Source: Yinghuangia elevatio
Lineage (GTDB): Bacteria > Actinomycetota > Actinomycetes > Streptomycetales > Streptomycetaceae
NCBI RefSeq assembly: GCF_040649515.1
Contig: NZ_JBEZFP010000024.1
Span: forward strand, 20,565 to 84,564
DNA length: 64,000 bases
Direction: 5' to 3'
A program made the translations under genes and the position numbers. The number at the start of each line of letters is the position of its first letter. The stretch's first letter is position 1. The notes under the pieces were generated by a model. The model searched no databases. It saw only the letters and a list, made by a program, of their open reading frames with translations, and was not told the origin of the DNA. Shown here one piece after another: positions 42,299 to 51,233 of this stretch.

Positions 42299-43936
42299 TC
42301 AGCCCAGCAGCCCCGGCACCGTCAGCACCCGCAGCACGATCTGCGGAGCGACCGACAGTGCCACCCCCAGCCCGAACGCGAGTGCGACTGCCAGTGCGAA
42401 CGGTGCCGGAACGCGCAACGAGCCGGACTCCCCCAGGGTTCCCGTCGCCCCCGGCAGCGCGCCCGGCAGCGCCCCGGGCGGCGTCCCGGGCAGCGGCGGC
42501 GCGAACAGCAGCGCCGTCCACACCAGGTAGTAGTACAGGCCGATCACGACGTTGACCGCCATCACGACGGCAAGCCAGCCCGCGCCCCCCGCGACCACCG
42601 CCTGAAAGACCGTCACCTTGGCGAACAGCCCCATCAGCCCCGGGGGCAGACCGGCCAGGCACAGCAGGAAGAACGCCATCGCGAACGCCAGCGCCGGCCG
42701 GGCCCGCAGCAGCGCCCGGTAGTCCGACACCAGCCCCGTCGGCCGGTCCCGGCCGACCGCGGTCACCACGGCGAACGCCCCGAGGTTCATGACGGCGTAC
42801 ACCGCGAGGTACGCCACCGACGCCGGCAGCCGCTCCGCGAGGTCCGCCCCGTCCCCGGCCGCCGTACCGAACGGCACCAGCACGTAGCCCGACTGCGCGA
42901 TCGACGACCAGGCCAGCAGCCGTACCGCGTCACCGGAGCCGGTCGCGACGCGCACCGCCACCACGTTGCCGACGGTCATGGTCAGCGCCGCCAGCACCGC
43001 CAGCGCCGGGCCCCACACGTGTGCGTACGGCCGCAGCGCGATCCCCGCCACCAGCAGCAGCCCCGCGAACCCGGCCGTCTTCGACACGACCGACAGGAAC
43101 GCGGCCACCGGCACCGGCGCGCCGCGGTACGTGTCCGGCACCCAGAAGTGGAACGGCACCGCCGCCACCTTGAACGCGAACCCGGCCAGCGTCAGCGCCG
43201 CGCCCGTCGCCGCGACCGTCTTCACCCGCGGGTCCAACGCCTCCAGGCCCGCCGCGACGCGGTCCAGGTGCACCGCGCCGGTGGCGCCGTAGAGCAGGCT
43301 GATCCCGAACAGCAAAACCGCGGTCGAGGCGACCGACAGCAGGAAGTACTTGAGCGCGGCCTCCCTGCCGCGCCCGTCCCGCCGCAGCCCGACCATCGCG
43401 AACGCCGGCAGCGACATGGTCTCCAGCGCCACCACCAGCGTGACCAGGTCGCGCGCGGCGGCCAGCGTCACGGCGCCGGCCACCGAGGCCAGCAGCAGGA
43501 AGTGGTACTCGCCGCCGGGTACGCCGGAGTCCTCGTGGCGGTCGTCGGCCCACGGCCGCGGCGCGGTCATCGGCATCGACAGCAGTACGACCACGGCCGC
43601 CGAGCCGATCAGGACGAGTTGCAGGACGAGGGTGAAGTCGGAGGCGACGTACGAACAGGCCTGCGCCTCCCCCGTCGTCGGATTCCCCGGCACGCAGAAC
43701 GTCGACCGCACGCCGCCGTCCCGCAGCGGGATGAGCGGCAGCAGCGACACGGCCAGGCCCGCGAGCGAGATCCACGCGAGCCACACCTTCCGCGGCCCGG
43801 TCAGGAACAGATCGGCGAGCAGCACGGCGAGCGCGGCCACCGCGAGGGCGAGCGGCGGGGCGATCGCGAGCCAGTCGATGTCCTGGACGAGCGACGCCGC
43901 ACCGTGCGTGGACGCGAGTTCGACGGAGGCGGTCAC
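42299..43936 (-). CDS. nuoN: NADH-quinone oxidoreductase subunit N
   Basis: This 545-residue antiporter-like membrane subunit of complex I has about 14 helices. Characteristic text includes LVVALETMSLPAFAMVGLRR, EAALKYFLLSVASTAVLLFG and FAFKVAAVPFHFWVPDTYRG (the conserved Lys half-channel). It translocates protons with NuoM and NuoL. It starts at GTG 43936, which overlaps the nuoM stop by four bases. A 25-residue Pro/Gly/Leu insert (PLPGTPPGALPGALPGATGT) lies near residue 490. It is the last gene of the nuoA-N operon, followed by htpX. Confidence 0.93.
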   Translation of the reverse strand: MTASVELASTHGAASLVQDIDWLAIAPPLALAVAALAVLLADLFLTGPRKVWLAWISLAGLAVSLLPLIPLRDGGVRSTFCVPGNPTTGEAQACSYVASDFTLVLQLVLIGSAAVVVLLSMPMTAPRPWADDRHEDSGVPGGEYHFLLLASVAGAVTLAAARDLVTLVVALETMSLPAFAMVGLRRDGRGREAALKYFLLSVASTAVLLFGISLLYGATGAVHLDRVAAGLEALDPRVKTVAATGAALTLAGFAFKVAAVPFHFWVPDTYRGAPVPVAAFLSVVSKTAGFAGLLLVAGIALRPYAHVWGPALAVLAALTMTVGNVVAVRVATGSGDAVRLLAWSSIAQSGYVLVPFGTAAGDGADLAERLPASVAYLAVYAVMNLGAFAVVTAVGRDRPTGLVSDYRALLRARPALAFAMAFFLLCLAGLPPGLMGLFAKVTVFQAVVAGGAGWLAVVMAVNVVIGLYYYLVWTALLFAPPLPGTPPGALPGALPGATGTLGESGSLRVPAPFALAVALAFGLGVALSVAPQIVLRVLTVPGLLG

Positions 43937-45630
43937 GCCCCACCTCCGAGAAGTGCGCGGACGGCCGGATCCGTCACCGCGAGGACCGAGGCGGGCCACA
44001 GCCCCGCCACCACCGTCAGGACCACCAGCGGGCCCCACGCGGCGACTTCGACGCGGCCGACGTCGGCCAGCGGCTCCACCCGGACCACCGCTTCACGCCC
44101 GGTACCCGGGCGGCCGGCCTGCGCATGGCCGGCCTCCGCATGCCCGGTCTCGGCGTGCGCCGCCTCCTGCTGCCCGGCCTCCGAACGTGCGGCCTCCGAA
44201 CGCCCGTTCCCCGCCGGCGCCGACACCGCCTCGACACCGGCGTCCGACCCCGGCACCAGGCTCGCGCCGAGCCCCGGCCCCATGCAGACCGTCCGCACGA
44301 TGCCGAGCATGTACGCCGCCGTCAGCACCGTCCCCGCCCCCGCCGCCGCCAGCAGCACGAGGTAGAGCGGCCGGCTGAGTCCCGAAGCCGGGTGGTACGC
44401 CCCGTACATCGCCAGCAACTCGCCCCAGAACCCGGCCAGTCCCGGCAGCCCGAGCCCCGCGACCGCCGCGAAGGCCAGCAGCCCGCCGAGCCGCGGCGCC
44501 CGCGCGTACAGGCTGCCGCCGATGCGCCCGAGCAGCGCGGTCCCGCTGCGCTCCTTGACCGCGCCGGCCAGGAAGAACAACAGCCCGGTGATGAGGCCGT
44601 GGCCGATGTTGACGAAGAGCGCGCCGTTGACGCCCTGCGGCGTGAGCGTCGCGATGCCCAGCAGCGCGAAGCCCATGTGGCCGACCGACGAGTACGCGAT
44701 GATCCGCTTCAGGTCCCCGTCCGGGTCGCGCAGCAACGCGAGGCAGACCAGCGATCCGTACACGATCCCGACCGTCCCGAAGGCCGCCAGGTAGGGCGCG
44801 AACACCTCGGCGCCCTCCGGCAGTACCGGCACCGCGATGCGGACCAGCCCGTACGTGCCCATCTTCAGCAGCACCCCCGCCAGCAGTACCGAGCCGCCCG
44901 TGGGCGCCGCTGTGTGCGCGTCCGGGAGCCAGGTGTGCAGCGGCCACATCGGGACCTTGACCGCCAGGCCCGCCGCGATCGCGAGGAACGCGGTGATCTG
45001 CACTCCGCGCGACATGCCGTCGCCGGCGCCCACTGTCAGCTGCGTGATGTCGAACGTTCCGGTGTGCGCCTGCACGAGCAGGAAGCCGAGCAGCATCACC
45101 GCCGAGCCGAGCAGCGTGTAGAGGATGAACTTGAAGGCGGCGGGACCGCGTTCGCCCGGGGTGCCCCATCGCGCGATGAGGAAGTACATCGGGATCAGCA
45201 CGACCTCGAAGAACAGGAAGAACAGGATCAGGTCGAGGGCCGCGAAGGTGCCGAGCACACCGCATTCGAGGACCAGCACGAGCGCCGTGTACGCACGCGC
45301 GCTCCCGCCCGGCGGAATTGTCCCCAGGCTGTGGACGGCCACCAGGAAGGTCAGTAGCGCCGTCAGTACCAGCAGCGGCAGCGAGATGCCGTCGATGCCG
45401 AGATGGAAGTGCAGTCCCAGCGACGAGGCCCAGACACGGTCGGTCGTGAACTGCATCGTCCGCGCGTCGTCCCGGTCGAACGCGATCGCCAGGACCACGG
45501 CCAGCACCAGCGCCGCGCCGCTGACCCCGACGCCGACCAGGCGCGCGGAGCGTTCGTCCACAGGCCGCGCCACCAGCACCGCCGCGCCCAGCAGTGGCAG
45601 TCCGATCAGCACAAGAAGCACGATGTTCAC
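43933..45630 (-). CDS. nuoM: NADH-quinone oxidoreductase subunit M
   Basis: This 565-residue proton-pumping subunit has about 14 helices. Conserved parts include GIDGISLPLLVLTALLTFLV, FFEVVLIPMYFLIARWG, GLAVKVPMWPLHTWLPDAHT and HMGFALLGIATLTPQGVNGA. Normal NuoM is about 500-520 residues; an insertion of about 50 residues near 475-525 (EAARSEAGQQEAAHAETGHA) accounts for the extra length and is hydrophilic, likely a disordered loop. The GTG at 45630 overlaps the nuoL stop. It is coupled on both sides by four-base overlaps. Confidence 0.93.
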   Translation of the reverse strand: MNIVLLVLIGLPLLGAAVLVARPVDERSARLVGVGVSGAALVLAVVLAIAFDRDDARTMQFTTDRVWASSLGLHFHLGIDGISLPLLVLTALLTFLVAVHSLGTIPPGGSARAYTALVLVLECGVLGTFAALDLILFFLFFEVVLIPMYFLIARWGTPGERGPAAFKFILYTLLGSAVMLLGFLLVQAHTGTFDITQLTVGAGDGMSRGVQITAFLAIAAGLAVKVPMWPLHTWLPDAHTAAPTGGSVLLAGVLLKMGTYGLVRIAVPVLPEGAEVFAPYLAAFGTVGIVYGSLVCLALLRDPDGDLKRIIAYSSVGHMGFALLGIATLTPQGVNGALFVNIGHGLITGLLFFLAGAVKERSGTALLGRIGGSLYARAPRLGGLLAFAAVAGLGLPGLAGFWGELLAMYGAYHPASGLSRPLYLVLLAAAGAGTVLTAAYMLGIVRTVCMGPGLGASLVPGSDAGVEAVSAPAGNGRSEAARSEAGQQEAAHAETGHAEAGHAQAGRPGTGREAVVRVEPLADVGRVEVAAWGPLVVLTVVAGLWPASVLAVTDPAVRALLGGGA

Positions 45631-47564
45631 GCGTTCACCGCCACAGCCACCGCGAGGACCACGAAGCCTGCCAGGAGCCCGGCCAAGTACACCTGCACGT
45701 TTCCGTTCTGACTGCGCCTCAGGCCCCCGCCGGCGAGCCAGGTGCCCCGGGCCGCGCCGCGCACGTAGCCGTCGACGACGGTGTCGTCCACGAACCGCGT
45801 CAGGCGCGCGAGGACGCGGACGGGGCGGACCACGACCCCGTCGTACAGCCGGTCGACGTCGAAGCCGCGTTCCGCCGGACCGCGCAACGGGCCCAGTACG
45901 CGCGCCGGGTCCGCGGCCGGGTCGCGCCGCCACAGCGCGTAGACGGCGCCCGCGCCGAGTGCGAGCAGCGCCACGGCGATCAGCGACGTGCCGAGCTGCG
46001 GCGCGAGGTCGTAGTACGCGTGGTTCTGCACAAGGCGCCCCGCGTCCGCCGCGGCCGTGTCGTACGCCCGCCCGTCCGCGTCGCCCAGCCACGACGTCAG
46101 CCACGACGTCGGCAGCCCCACGAAGCCGAGCAGCAAAGTCGGCACCGCGAGCACCACGAGCGGCCAGGTCATGGCACGCGGCACCGGGCCGTGGTCGTCG
46201 GTATGCGCCCCCGATGCCGCGACCGACCGCTCCGCTCCGAAGAACACCCGTAGCCACACACGCGTCGCGTACGCCGCCGTCAGTCCCGCCGTCACCAGCG
46301 CCGCGGCCAGCACCAGCCACCCCGCGGCCGCCGGAGGTCCGCCGTGCCCGGCGTCCAGAGCGGTGTGCTCGGCGGCCGACAGGACCGCCTCCTTGCTGAA
46401 GAAGCCCGACAGCGGCGGCACTCCGACCAGTGCGGCGAGCCCGGCCGTCATCGTCCAGAACACCAGCGGCGCGCGGTGCCGCAGCCCGCCCATGTCGCCG
46501 ATGCGCCCGCTCGCCGCCACGTGGATGACCACGCCCGCGGCCAGGAACAGCAGCGCCTTGAACGCTCCGTGCGTGAGCAGGTGGAACACCGCGGCGTCCC
46601 GGCCGCCCACCGCAAGACCGCCGGTCATGTACGCGAGCTGGCTCACCGTCGACCACGCCAGCACCCGCTTCAGGTCGTCCTGCGCGAACGCCGCGAGCGC
46701 CGACACGACCATCGTGACCGCCGCGATCACCGCCAAGACCAGCAGCGTCGTCTCCGAGGCGAGGAAGACCGGGTACAGCCGGGCCACCAGGTACGCACCG
46801 GCCGCGACCATCGTGGCGGCGTGGATCAGCGCGCTGACCGGCGTGGGACCGGCCATGGCGTCCGGAAGCCAGGTCTGGAGCGGTACCTGCGCCGACTTGC
46901 CCGCGACGCCGCCCAGCATCAGCAGCGTTCCCGCGGTGACCCAGCCGGCCCCCGACGGCGGCACGTTGTCGACGATCTCGCCGATCCGGAACGATCCGCT
47001 GCCCGCGCCGATCACCAGGATCCCGATCAGGAACGGTACGTCGCCGAGCTTGGTGACGAGGAACGCCTTGAGCGACGCCGCCCGCGCGACCTCGGTCTCC
47101 CAGTAGTGGCCGATCAGGAAGTACGAGCAGACGCCCATGACTTCCCAGCCGACGAGCAGCACGATCAGGTCGCCCGTGTAGACGACCAGCAGCATGGCGG
47201 CACTGAAGAGCGACACGAGTGCGGCGTACGACGAATAGCGGGGGTCCTTGCGCAGGTACGCCGCCGAGTACACCTGCACGAGCGTCGCCACGACCGCGAC
47301 CATGACGGCGACCAGCGAGGACAGGCCGTCGATCCGCATCGACAGCCCGATGTCCAGCGCGCCCGTCGGGGTCAGCTCGACGCCGTTCTCGGTCACGCCC
47401 CCCGAACCGTGCCGCACCGCGACCCAGAGCGCGAGGACCGCGGCGACCGCGAGGGGGATGACGGCCAACAGGCGCGCGGCGGCCGGGCTCCTGCGTCCGA
47501 CGGCCAGGCCGAGGAGTGCGGCGCAGAACGGGAGGGCGGCGGCCAGGCCCGCGGCCGTGGTCAT
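45627..47564 (-). CDS. nuoL: NADH-quinone oxidoreductase subunit L
   Basis: This 645-residue subunit is the outermost proton pump of complex I, with a long lateral helix at its C-terminal end. Conserved text: MRIDGLSSLVAVMVAVVATL, LLVGWEVMGVCSYFLIGHYW, KSAQVPLQTWLPDAMAGPTP, SALIHAATMVAAGAYLVARL. It starts at ATG 47564, overlapping the nuoK stop (ATGA), and ends in a GTGA overlap with nuoM. The length is within the usual range. Confidence 0.95.
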   Translation of the reverse strand: MTTAAGLAAALPFCAALLGLAVGRRSPAAARLLAVIPLAVAAVLALWVAVRHGSGGVTENGVELTPTGALDIGLSMRIDGLSSLVAVMVAVVATLVQVYSAAYLRKDPRYSSYAALVSLFSAAMLLVVYTGDLIVLLVGWEVMGVCSYFLIGHYWETEVARAASLKAFLVTKLGDVPFLIGILVIGAGSGSFRIGEIVDNVPPSGAGWVTAGTLLMLGGVAGKSAQVPLQTWLPDAMAGPTPVSALIHAATMVAAGAYLVARLYPVFLASETTLLVLAVIAAVTMVVSALAAFAQDDLKRVLAWSTVSQLAYMTGGLAVGGRDAAVFHLLTHGAFKALLFLAAGVVIHVAASGRIGDMGGLRHRAPLVFWTMTAGLAALVGVPPLSGFFSKEAVLSAAEHTALDAGHGGPPAAAGWLVLAAALVTAGLTAAYATRVWLRVFFGAERSVAASGAHTDDHGPVPRAMTWPLVVLAVPTLLLGFVGLPTSWLTSWLGDADGRAYDTAAADAGRLVQNHAYYDLAPQLGTSLIAVALLALGAGAVYALWRRDPAADPARVLGPLRGPAERGFDVDRLYDGVVVRPVRVLARLTRFVDDTVVDGYVRGAARGTWLAGGGLRRSQNGNVQVYLAGLLAGFVVLAVAVAVNA

Positions 47565-47941
47565 GCCGGCTCGCTTCCGCCGCCGCGTACCGGCTGCGCG
47601 CCGGAGGCGGACGGGCTTGGTGAGGGGATAACCCCGGGCTCGCCGAGGTCGCGCAGTTCCGACACGTCCGATGTGGCGCGGCTGCGGAACACCATCAGCA
47701 CGATGGCGAGTCCGAGGCCGATCTCCGCGGCGGCGATGGTGATCACGAACAACGTGAGCGCCTGCCCGGCGTGCAGGGTGTCGCGCAGCCACATGTCGAA
47801 CGCGACGAGGTTGATGTTGACCGCGTTGAGCATGAGCTCGACGGACATGAGCACGAGGATCGCGTTGCGGCGCGCGAGGACGCCGTACAGGCCGATGCAG
47901 AAGAGCAGGACGGCGAGGACCAGCGGATAGACGAGGTGCAC
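47561..47941 (-). CDS. nuoK: NADH-quinone oxidoreductase subunit K
   Basis: This 126-residue membrane subunit has three helices with the conserved Glu in the second: LVMSVELMLNAVNINLVAFD-like text, then LTLFVITIAAAEIGLGLAIV. Normal NuoK is about 100 residues; a C-terminal Ser/Pro/Gly-rich extension of 25 residues is present. The start GTG 47941 gives MHLVYPLVLAVLLFCIGLYG. It couples to nuoL by an ATGA overlap. Confidence 0.95.
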   Translation of the reverse strand: MHLVYPLVLAVLLFCIGLYGVLARRNAILVLMSVELMLNAVNINLVAFDMWLRDTLHAGQALTLFVITIAAAEIGLGLAIVLMVFRSRATSDVSELRDLGEPGVIPSPSPSASGAQPVRGGGSEPA

Positions 47942-47945
47942 CGGG

Positions 47946-48668
47946 TCACCGCACCTTTCCCGTGCCGGGCGGCGTGCCGGTGCCCCGCGAACTGCCGCTG
48001 CCCGACGGCTTGCCGCCGCCCGGTGCCTTGCCGGGTCCCTGCGGCTTGCCGGCTCCCGGTGCCCTGCCGCCGTTCTCGCGGCTCCGGGACAGGATGATCG
48101 CCCCGATCAGCGCCGCCAGCAGGAGCACCGACAGCACCTCGAACGGCAGCACCCACACCCGGAACAGGCTCTCGCCGGTCACCCGGGCCGAGCCGTCGTC
48201 GGTCTTCCCGAGGTCGAGGTACGCCGCGTGGAAGGCGTCCACCACCACCGTCAGCAGCGTCGCCGCCGCACCGACCGCGACGACCACCGCGGGCCACCGC
48301 GACGCGGAATCCAGCTCCGTCGAACGCCCGATCGGAGCGCGCGTCAGCATCAGCCCGAAGAGCAGCAGCACGACCACCGCGCCGATGTAGATCAGGACTT
48401 GCACCCAGGCGATGAACTCCGCGGTGAGCAGCAGGTACTCCGCCGCGAGGCCGCCCAGCGTGACGACGAGCCACAGCGCCGCGTGCACGATCTGCCGCGT
48501 CGTCACGACCAGCAGCGCCGAACCCAGCACCACCAGCCCGATCAGCACGAACGCGACCTCGGCGCCGGTCGGCGACAGGAACCCGGGTCCGCCGTCCCCC
48601 GACAGGTCGCCCGCGGCCGACACCACCGAGGCCACCGGGCGAGCCGATGCCGCGGCCATCGCGCTCAC
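47946..48668 (-). CDS. nuoJ: NADH-quinone oxidoreductase subunit J
   Basis: This 240-residue membrane subunit has five helices with the family text IVHAALWLVVTLGGLAAEYL, LLTAEFIAWVQVLIYIGAVV and LLFGLMLTRAPIGRS. The C-terminal 40 residues are a Gly/Pro/Lys-rich tail (PGAGKPQGPGKAPGGGKPSG), and the first 25 residues are a non-conserved leader. The start is GTG 48668, giving a GTGA overlap with the nuoI stop. The nuoK start lies only 4 bp beyond the nuoJ stop. Confidence 0.94.
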   Translation of the reverse strand: MSAMAAASARPVASVVSAAGDLSGDGGPGFLSPTGAEVAFVLIGLVVLGSALLVVTTRQIVHAALWLVVTLGGLAAEYLLLTAEFIAWVQVLIYIGAVVVLLLFGLMLTRAPIGRSTELDSASRWPAVVVAVGAAATLLTVVVDAFHAAYLDLGKTDDGSARVTGESLFRVWVLPFEVLSVLLLAALIGAIILSRSRENGGRAPGAGKPQGPGKAPGGGKPSGSGSSRGTGTPPGTGKVR

Positions 48669-49279
48669 TCGGCATCCCCTCCCCTCGGCGGGCGCGCGGG
48701 CTTCTGCGCCCCTCCGGCGAGCTTGTCCGCCGCGCGGCGGGCCATCGTGAACTCCTTGGGCTCCTCGGCCCGCTCGTCGAGGGCGGGCGGCGCCGGCACG
48801 GTCCACATCCACGCGCGCAGCGTGTCCTTCTCGTGGGTGAGCGCCTGGATGTCCTCGGTCGCGTACTCGAACTCCGGGGACCAGAACAACGCGTCGAACG
48901 GGCACACCTCGACGCAGATGCCGCAGTACATGCACAGCGCGAAGTCGATCGCGAACCGGTCGAGCACGTTGCGCGTACGGTCGCGCGCGCCGGGCTCGCG
49001 GGCCGGCACGACCTCCTTGTGCGAGTCGATGTAGATGCACCAGTCGGGGCACTCACGCGCGCACAACATGCAGACCGTGCAGTTCTCCTCGAACAACGCG
49101 ATCACCCCGCGCGAACGCGGCGGCAGGTCGGGCATCACCTCGGGATAGCCCTGGGTGACCGCGCGCTTCGTCATCGTCTTGAGCGTCACGGCCAGGCCCT
49201 TGGCGAGCCCGGCGCCGGGGATCCTGCTCTTGCCGCTGCCCTTGCCGGCGCTCCCGCCCGTGTTCTTCTCCTTGCTCAT
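48665..49279 (-). CDS. nuoI: NADH-quinone oxidoreductase subunit I (two 4Fe-4S ferredoxin-type)
   Basis: This 204-residue subunit carries two [4Fe-4S] clusters (N6a and N6b) that pass electrons towards NuoB. Ligands are Cys67, 70, 73 (CTVCMLC) with Cys77, and Cys116, 119, 122 (CMYCGIC) with Cys126. The first 20 residues are Gly/Lys/Ser-rich and likely disordered. The C-terminal 70 residues are an extension with no further Cys. It overlaps nuoH and nuoJ by four bases each. Confidence 0.95.
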   Translation of the reverse strand: MSKEKNTGGSAGKGSGKSRIPGAGLAKGLAVTLKTMTKRAVTQGYPEVMPDLPPRSRGVIALFEENCTVCMLCARECPDWCIYIDSHKEVVPAREPGARDRTRNVLDRFAIDFALCMYCGICVEVCPFDALFWSPEFEYATEDIQALTHEKDTLRAWMWTVPAPPALDERAEEPKEFTMARRAADKLAGGAQKPARPPRGGDAE

Positions 49280-50235
49280 GCGGTGGCCACCCTCACGACG
49301 CCGGTCAGCACGAGTTGGGCGAGGGCCAGCGGGATCAGCCCGGTCCAGGCGAGCTTCTGCAACTGGTCCTCACGCAGGCGGGGATAGCTGACGCGCACCC
49401 AGATGACGACGAACGCGAGCAGTCCGGTCTTGAGCAGCGTCCACAGCCAGCCGACGTCGTCGGACCAAGGCCCGTGCCAGCCGCCGAGGAACAGCACCGT
49501 CGTGAGCGCGCACAGGACCAGGATCCCGGCGTACTCGGCGAGCAGGAACAGCGCGAACCGCAGGCCGGTGTACTCGGTGTACGCCCCGAAGATGATCTCC
49601 GAGTCGGCCACCGGCATGTCAAACGGAGGCCGCTGCAACTCGGCGAGACCCGCGGTGAAGAACACGACGGCCCCCACCGCCTGCCACGGCAGCCACCACC
49701 ACTCCCACTCGCCGAGGATGCCGGTGAGCGAGAGCGTGCCGGCGGCCATCGCGACGGAGGCGGCGGCCAGCAGCATGGGCAGCTCGTATGCCATCAACTG
49801 CGCGGCGGTCCGCAGCGATCCGAGGAGCGAGAACTTGTTCGCCGACGCCCACCCGGCCATCAGCGCGCCGAGCACCCCCACGCCCATGACCGCGAGCACG
49901 AAGAACACCCCGGCGTCGATGCTGCGTCCGACCAGGTCGCCGGGGCCCAGCGGGATCGCGATCAGCACCACGAGGTACGGGACCAGCGCGATCGCCGGGG
50001 CGAGCCGGAACACCCGGCGGTCGGCACCGGCCGGGACGATGTCCTCCTTCTGCGCGAACTTCACCCCGTCCGCGACGAGTTGCGCCCAGCCGTGGAACGC
50101 GCCCGCGTAGATGGGCCCGACGCGCGCCTGCATGTGGCCCATGACCTTGTGCTCGGTCTGGCCGATGAGGAGCGGGAGGACGAGGAAGCAGACGAGGACG
50201 AGGAGAAGGCGGATGACGACCTCGAAGAGGGTCAC
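49276..50235 (-). CDS. nuoH: NADH-quinone oxidoreductase subunit H
   Basis: This 319-residue quinone-site membrane subunit has about eight helices. Diagnostic text: GHMQARVGPIYAGAFHGWAQ, ADGVKFAQKEDIVPAGADRR, GWASANKFSLLGSLRTAAQL and ELQRPPFDMPVADSEIIFGA. It links the peripheral arm to the membrane arm. The start is GTG 50235, overlapping the nuoC stop. Note that nuoD, normally between nuoC and nuoH, is absent; nuoC directly overlaps nuoH. Confidence 0.95.
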   Translation of the reverse strand: MTLFEVVIRLLLVLVCFLVLPLLIGQTEHKVMGHMQARVGPIYAGAFHGWAQLVADGVKFAQKEDIVPAGADRRVFRLAPAIALVPYLVVLIAIPLGPGDLVGRSIDAGVFFVLAVMGVGVLGALMAGWASANKFSLLGSLRTAAQLMAYELPMLLAAASVAMAAGTLSLTGILGEWEWWWLPWQAVGAVVFFTAGLAELQRPPFDMPVADSEIIFGAYTEYTGLRFALFLLAEYAGILVLCALTTVLFLGGWHGPWSDDVGWLWTLLKTGLLAFVVIWVRVSYPRLREDQLQKLAWTGLIPLALAQLVLTGVVRVATA

Positions 50236-51233
50236 GCGTCCTCCTGGGGAGAGGGGTCGGCGGGGGGTGGCGGATCACCGTCGGCCGAAGGGCCCTGCTG
50301 GGTCGGCGGGGTGGTGGGCTCGGCCGGCGGCGTGGTCGGCTCGGCCGGGGTGGTCGGTTCGGCCGAGGTGGTCGGCTCGGCCGGCAGCGTGGTCGGCTCG
50401 GCCGGCAGCGTGGTCGGCTCGGCCGGCAGCGTGGTCGGCTCGGCCGGGGTGGTCGGCTCGGCCGGGGTGGTCGGCTCCGCGGACGGGGTGGTCGGCGGCG
50501 TGACCGGCTCGGTCGGCGAGGCGTCCTGTTGGCTGGCCGAGCCCTGCGACACGCTCCGCGTGCGCCGCGGGCGGTCCGGGCGCGCCGGACGGTCGCCGGG
50601 GGTGCGGCCCGCTCGGCCCGCGCGCGTTTCGCCGCGGGGCGCGGCGGCGGCCTCGACGTCCGGCGTCGGCGCCTGGCCCGCGTTCGGCCCCCACTCGTTG
50701 GGGTCGGGAACGCCCGGCGGCAGTATCCGCCGCCGGCCCGGCGCACGGGCGGCGCCCTCGTGGGTGTCCGACTCGCCCGGCTCCTTGGCACCGGGCCACG
50801 GCTTGGCCACGCGGGAGGCCAGCACGAAGTCCTTGCGCAGCGGATGGCCCTCGAACCCGTCCGGCAGCAGCAGCGGTACGGGGTGCGGATGGTCGTCGAA
50901 GACGAGGCCGAACATCTCGGCGGTCTCGCGCTCGTGCCATCCCGCCCCGGCGTACACCCCTGTGGCGGTCGGCAGATGGGCGGCGTCGCGCGGTACGCGC
51001 GTCCGCAGCAGCAGCCTGGGGCCCGGTGCCGCGCAGACGTGCGCGACGACCGAGAAACCCTCGTCGCTCTCGTCGACCGCGCTGAGCCAGTCGAAGTACG
51101 TCAGCCCGAGCACGTCGCGCGCCGCCGTCAGCGCGTCCGTCCACCGCTCGGCCGGGACGTCGGCGGTGGCGAGCCCGTACGCGTCGGACACCGCGACGTC
51201 GCCCAACGCGTCGCGGATCTCGTCGGGTGTCAC
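50232..51233 (-). CDS. nuoC: NADH-quinone oxidoreductase subunit C with long Pro-rich tail
   Basis: This 333-residue protein carries a NuoC domain in residues 1-155: ERWTDALTAARDVLGLTYFD, SDEGFSVVAHVCAAPG and HERETAEMFGLVFDDHPHPV, HPLRKDFVLASRV. This is the 30-kDa peripheral-arm subunit that sits beside NuoD. After residue 160 the protein turns into a low-complexity tail of about 170 residues, Arg/Pro-rich first, then nine AEPTT units (252-308). No NuoD sequence is fused here. The GTG at 51233 overlaps the nuoB stop, and its own stop overlaps nuoH. Confidence 0.9.
   Translation of the reverse strand: MTPDEIRDALGDVAVSDAYGLATADVPAERWTDALTAARDVLGLTYFDWLSAVDESDEGFSVVAHVCAAPGPRLLLRTRVPRDAAHLPTATGVYAGAGWHERETAEMFGLVFDDHPHPVPLLLPDGFEGHPLRKDFVLASRVAKPWPGAKEPGESDTHEGAARAPGRRRILPPGVPDPNEWGPNAGQAPTPDVEAAAAPRGETRAGRAGRTPGDRPARPDRPRRTRSVSQGSASQQDASPTEPVTPPTTPSAEPTTPAEPTTPAEPTTLPAEPTTLPAEPTTLPAEPTTSAEPTTPAEPTTPPAEPTTPPTQQGPSADGDPPPPADPSPQEDA
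50310..50480 (-). repeat. Tandem AEPTT-coding repeats in the nuoC tail
   Basis: Nine AEPTT units separated by P, LP, S or PP are encoded by 15- or 18-bp near-identical direct repeats (GTGGTCGGCTCGGCCGG on the plus strand). They code for a likely disordered, extended segment that is attached to the peripheral arm of complex I. Confidence 0.85.

Noticed and set aside
41372..44365. A 997-residue plus-strand frame across htpX, nuoN and nuoM
   Set aside because: It is the Arg/Gln/His/Pro-rich antisense shadow of well-recognised minus-strand genes and has no domain or ribosome site.
50310..50480. CRISPR-like regular repeats
   Set aside because: The repeats are in frame in nuoC, lack unique spacers, and there are no cas genes.
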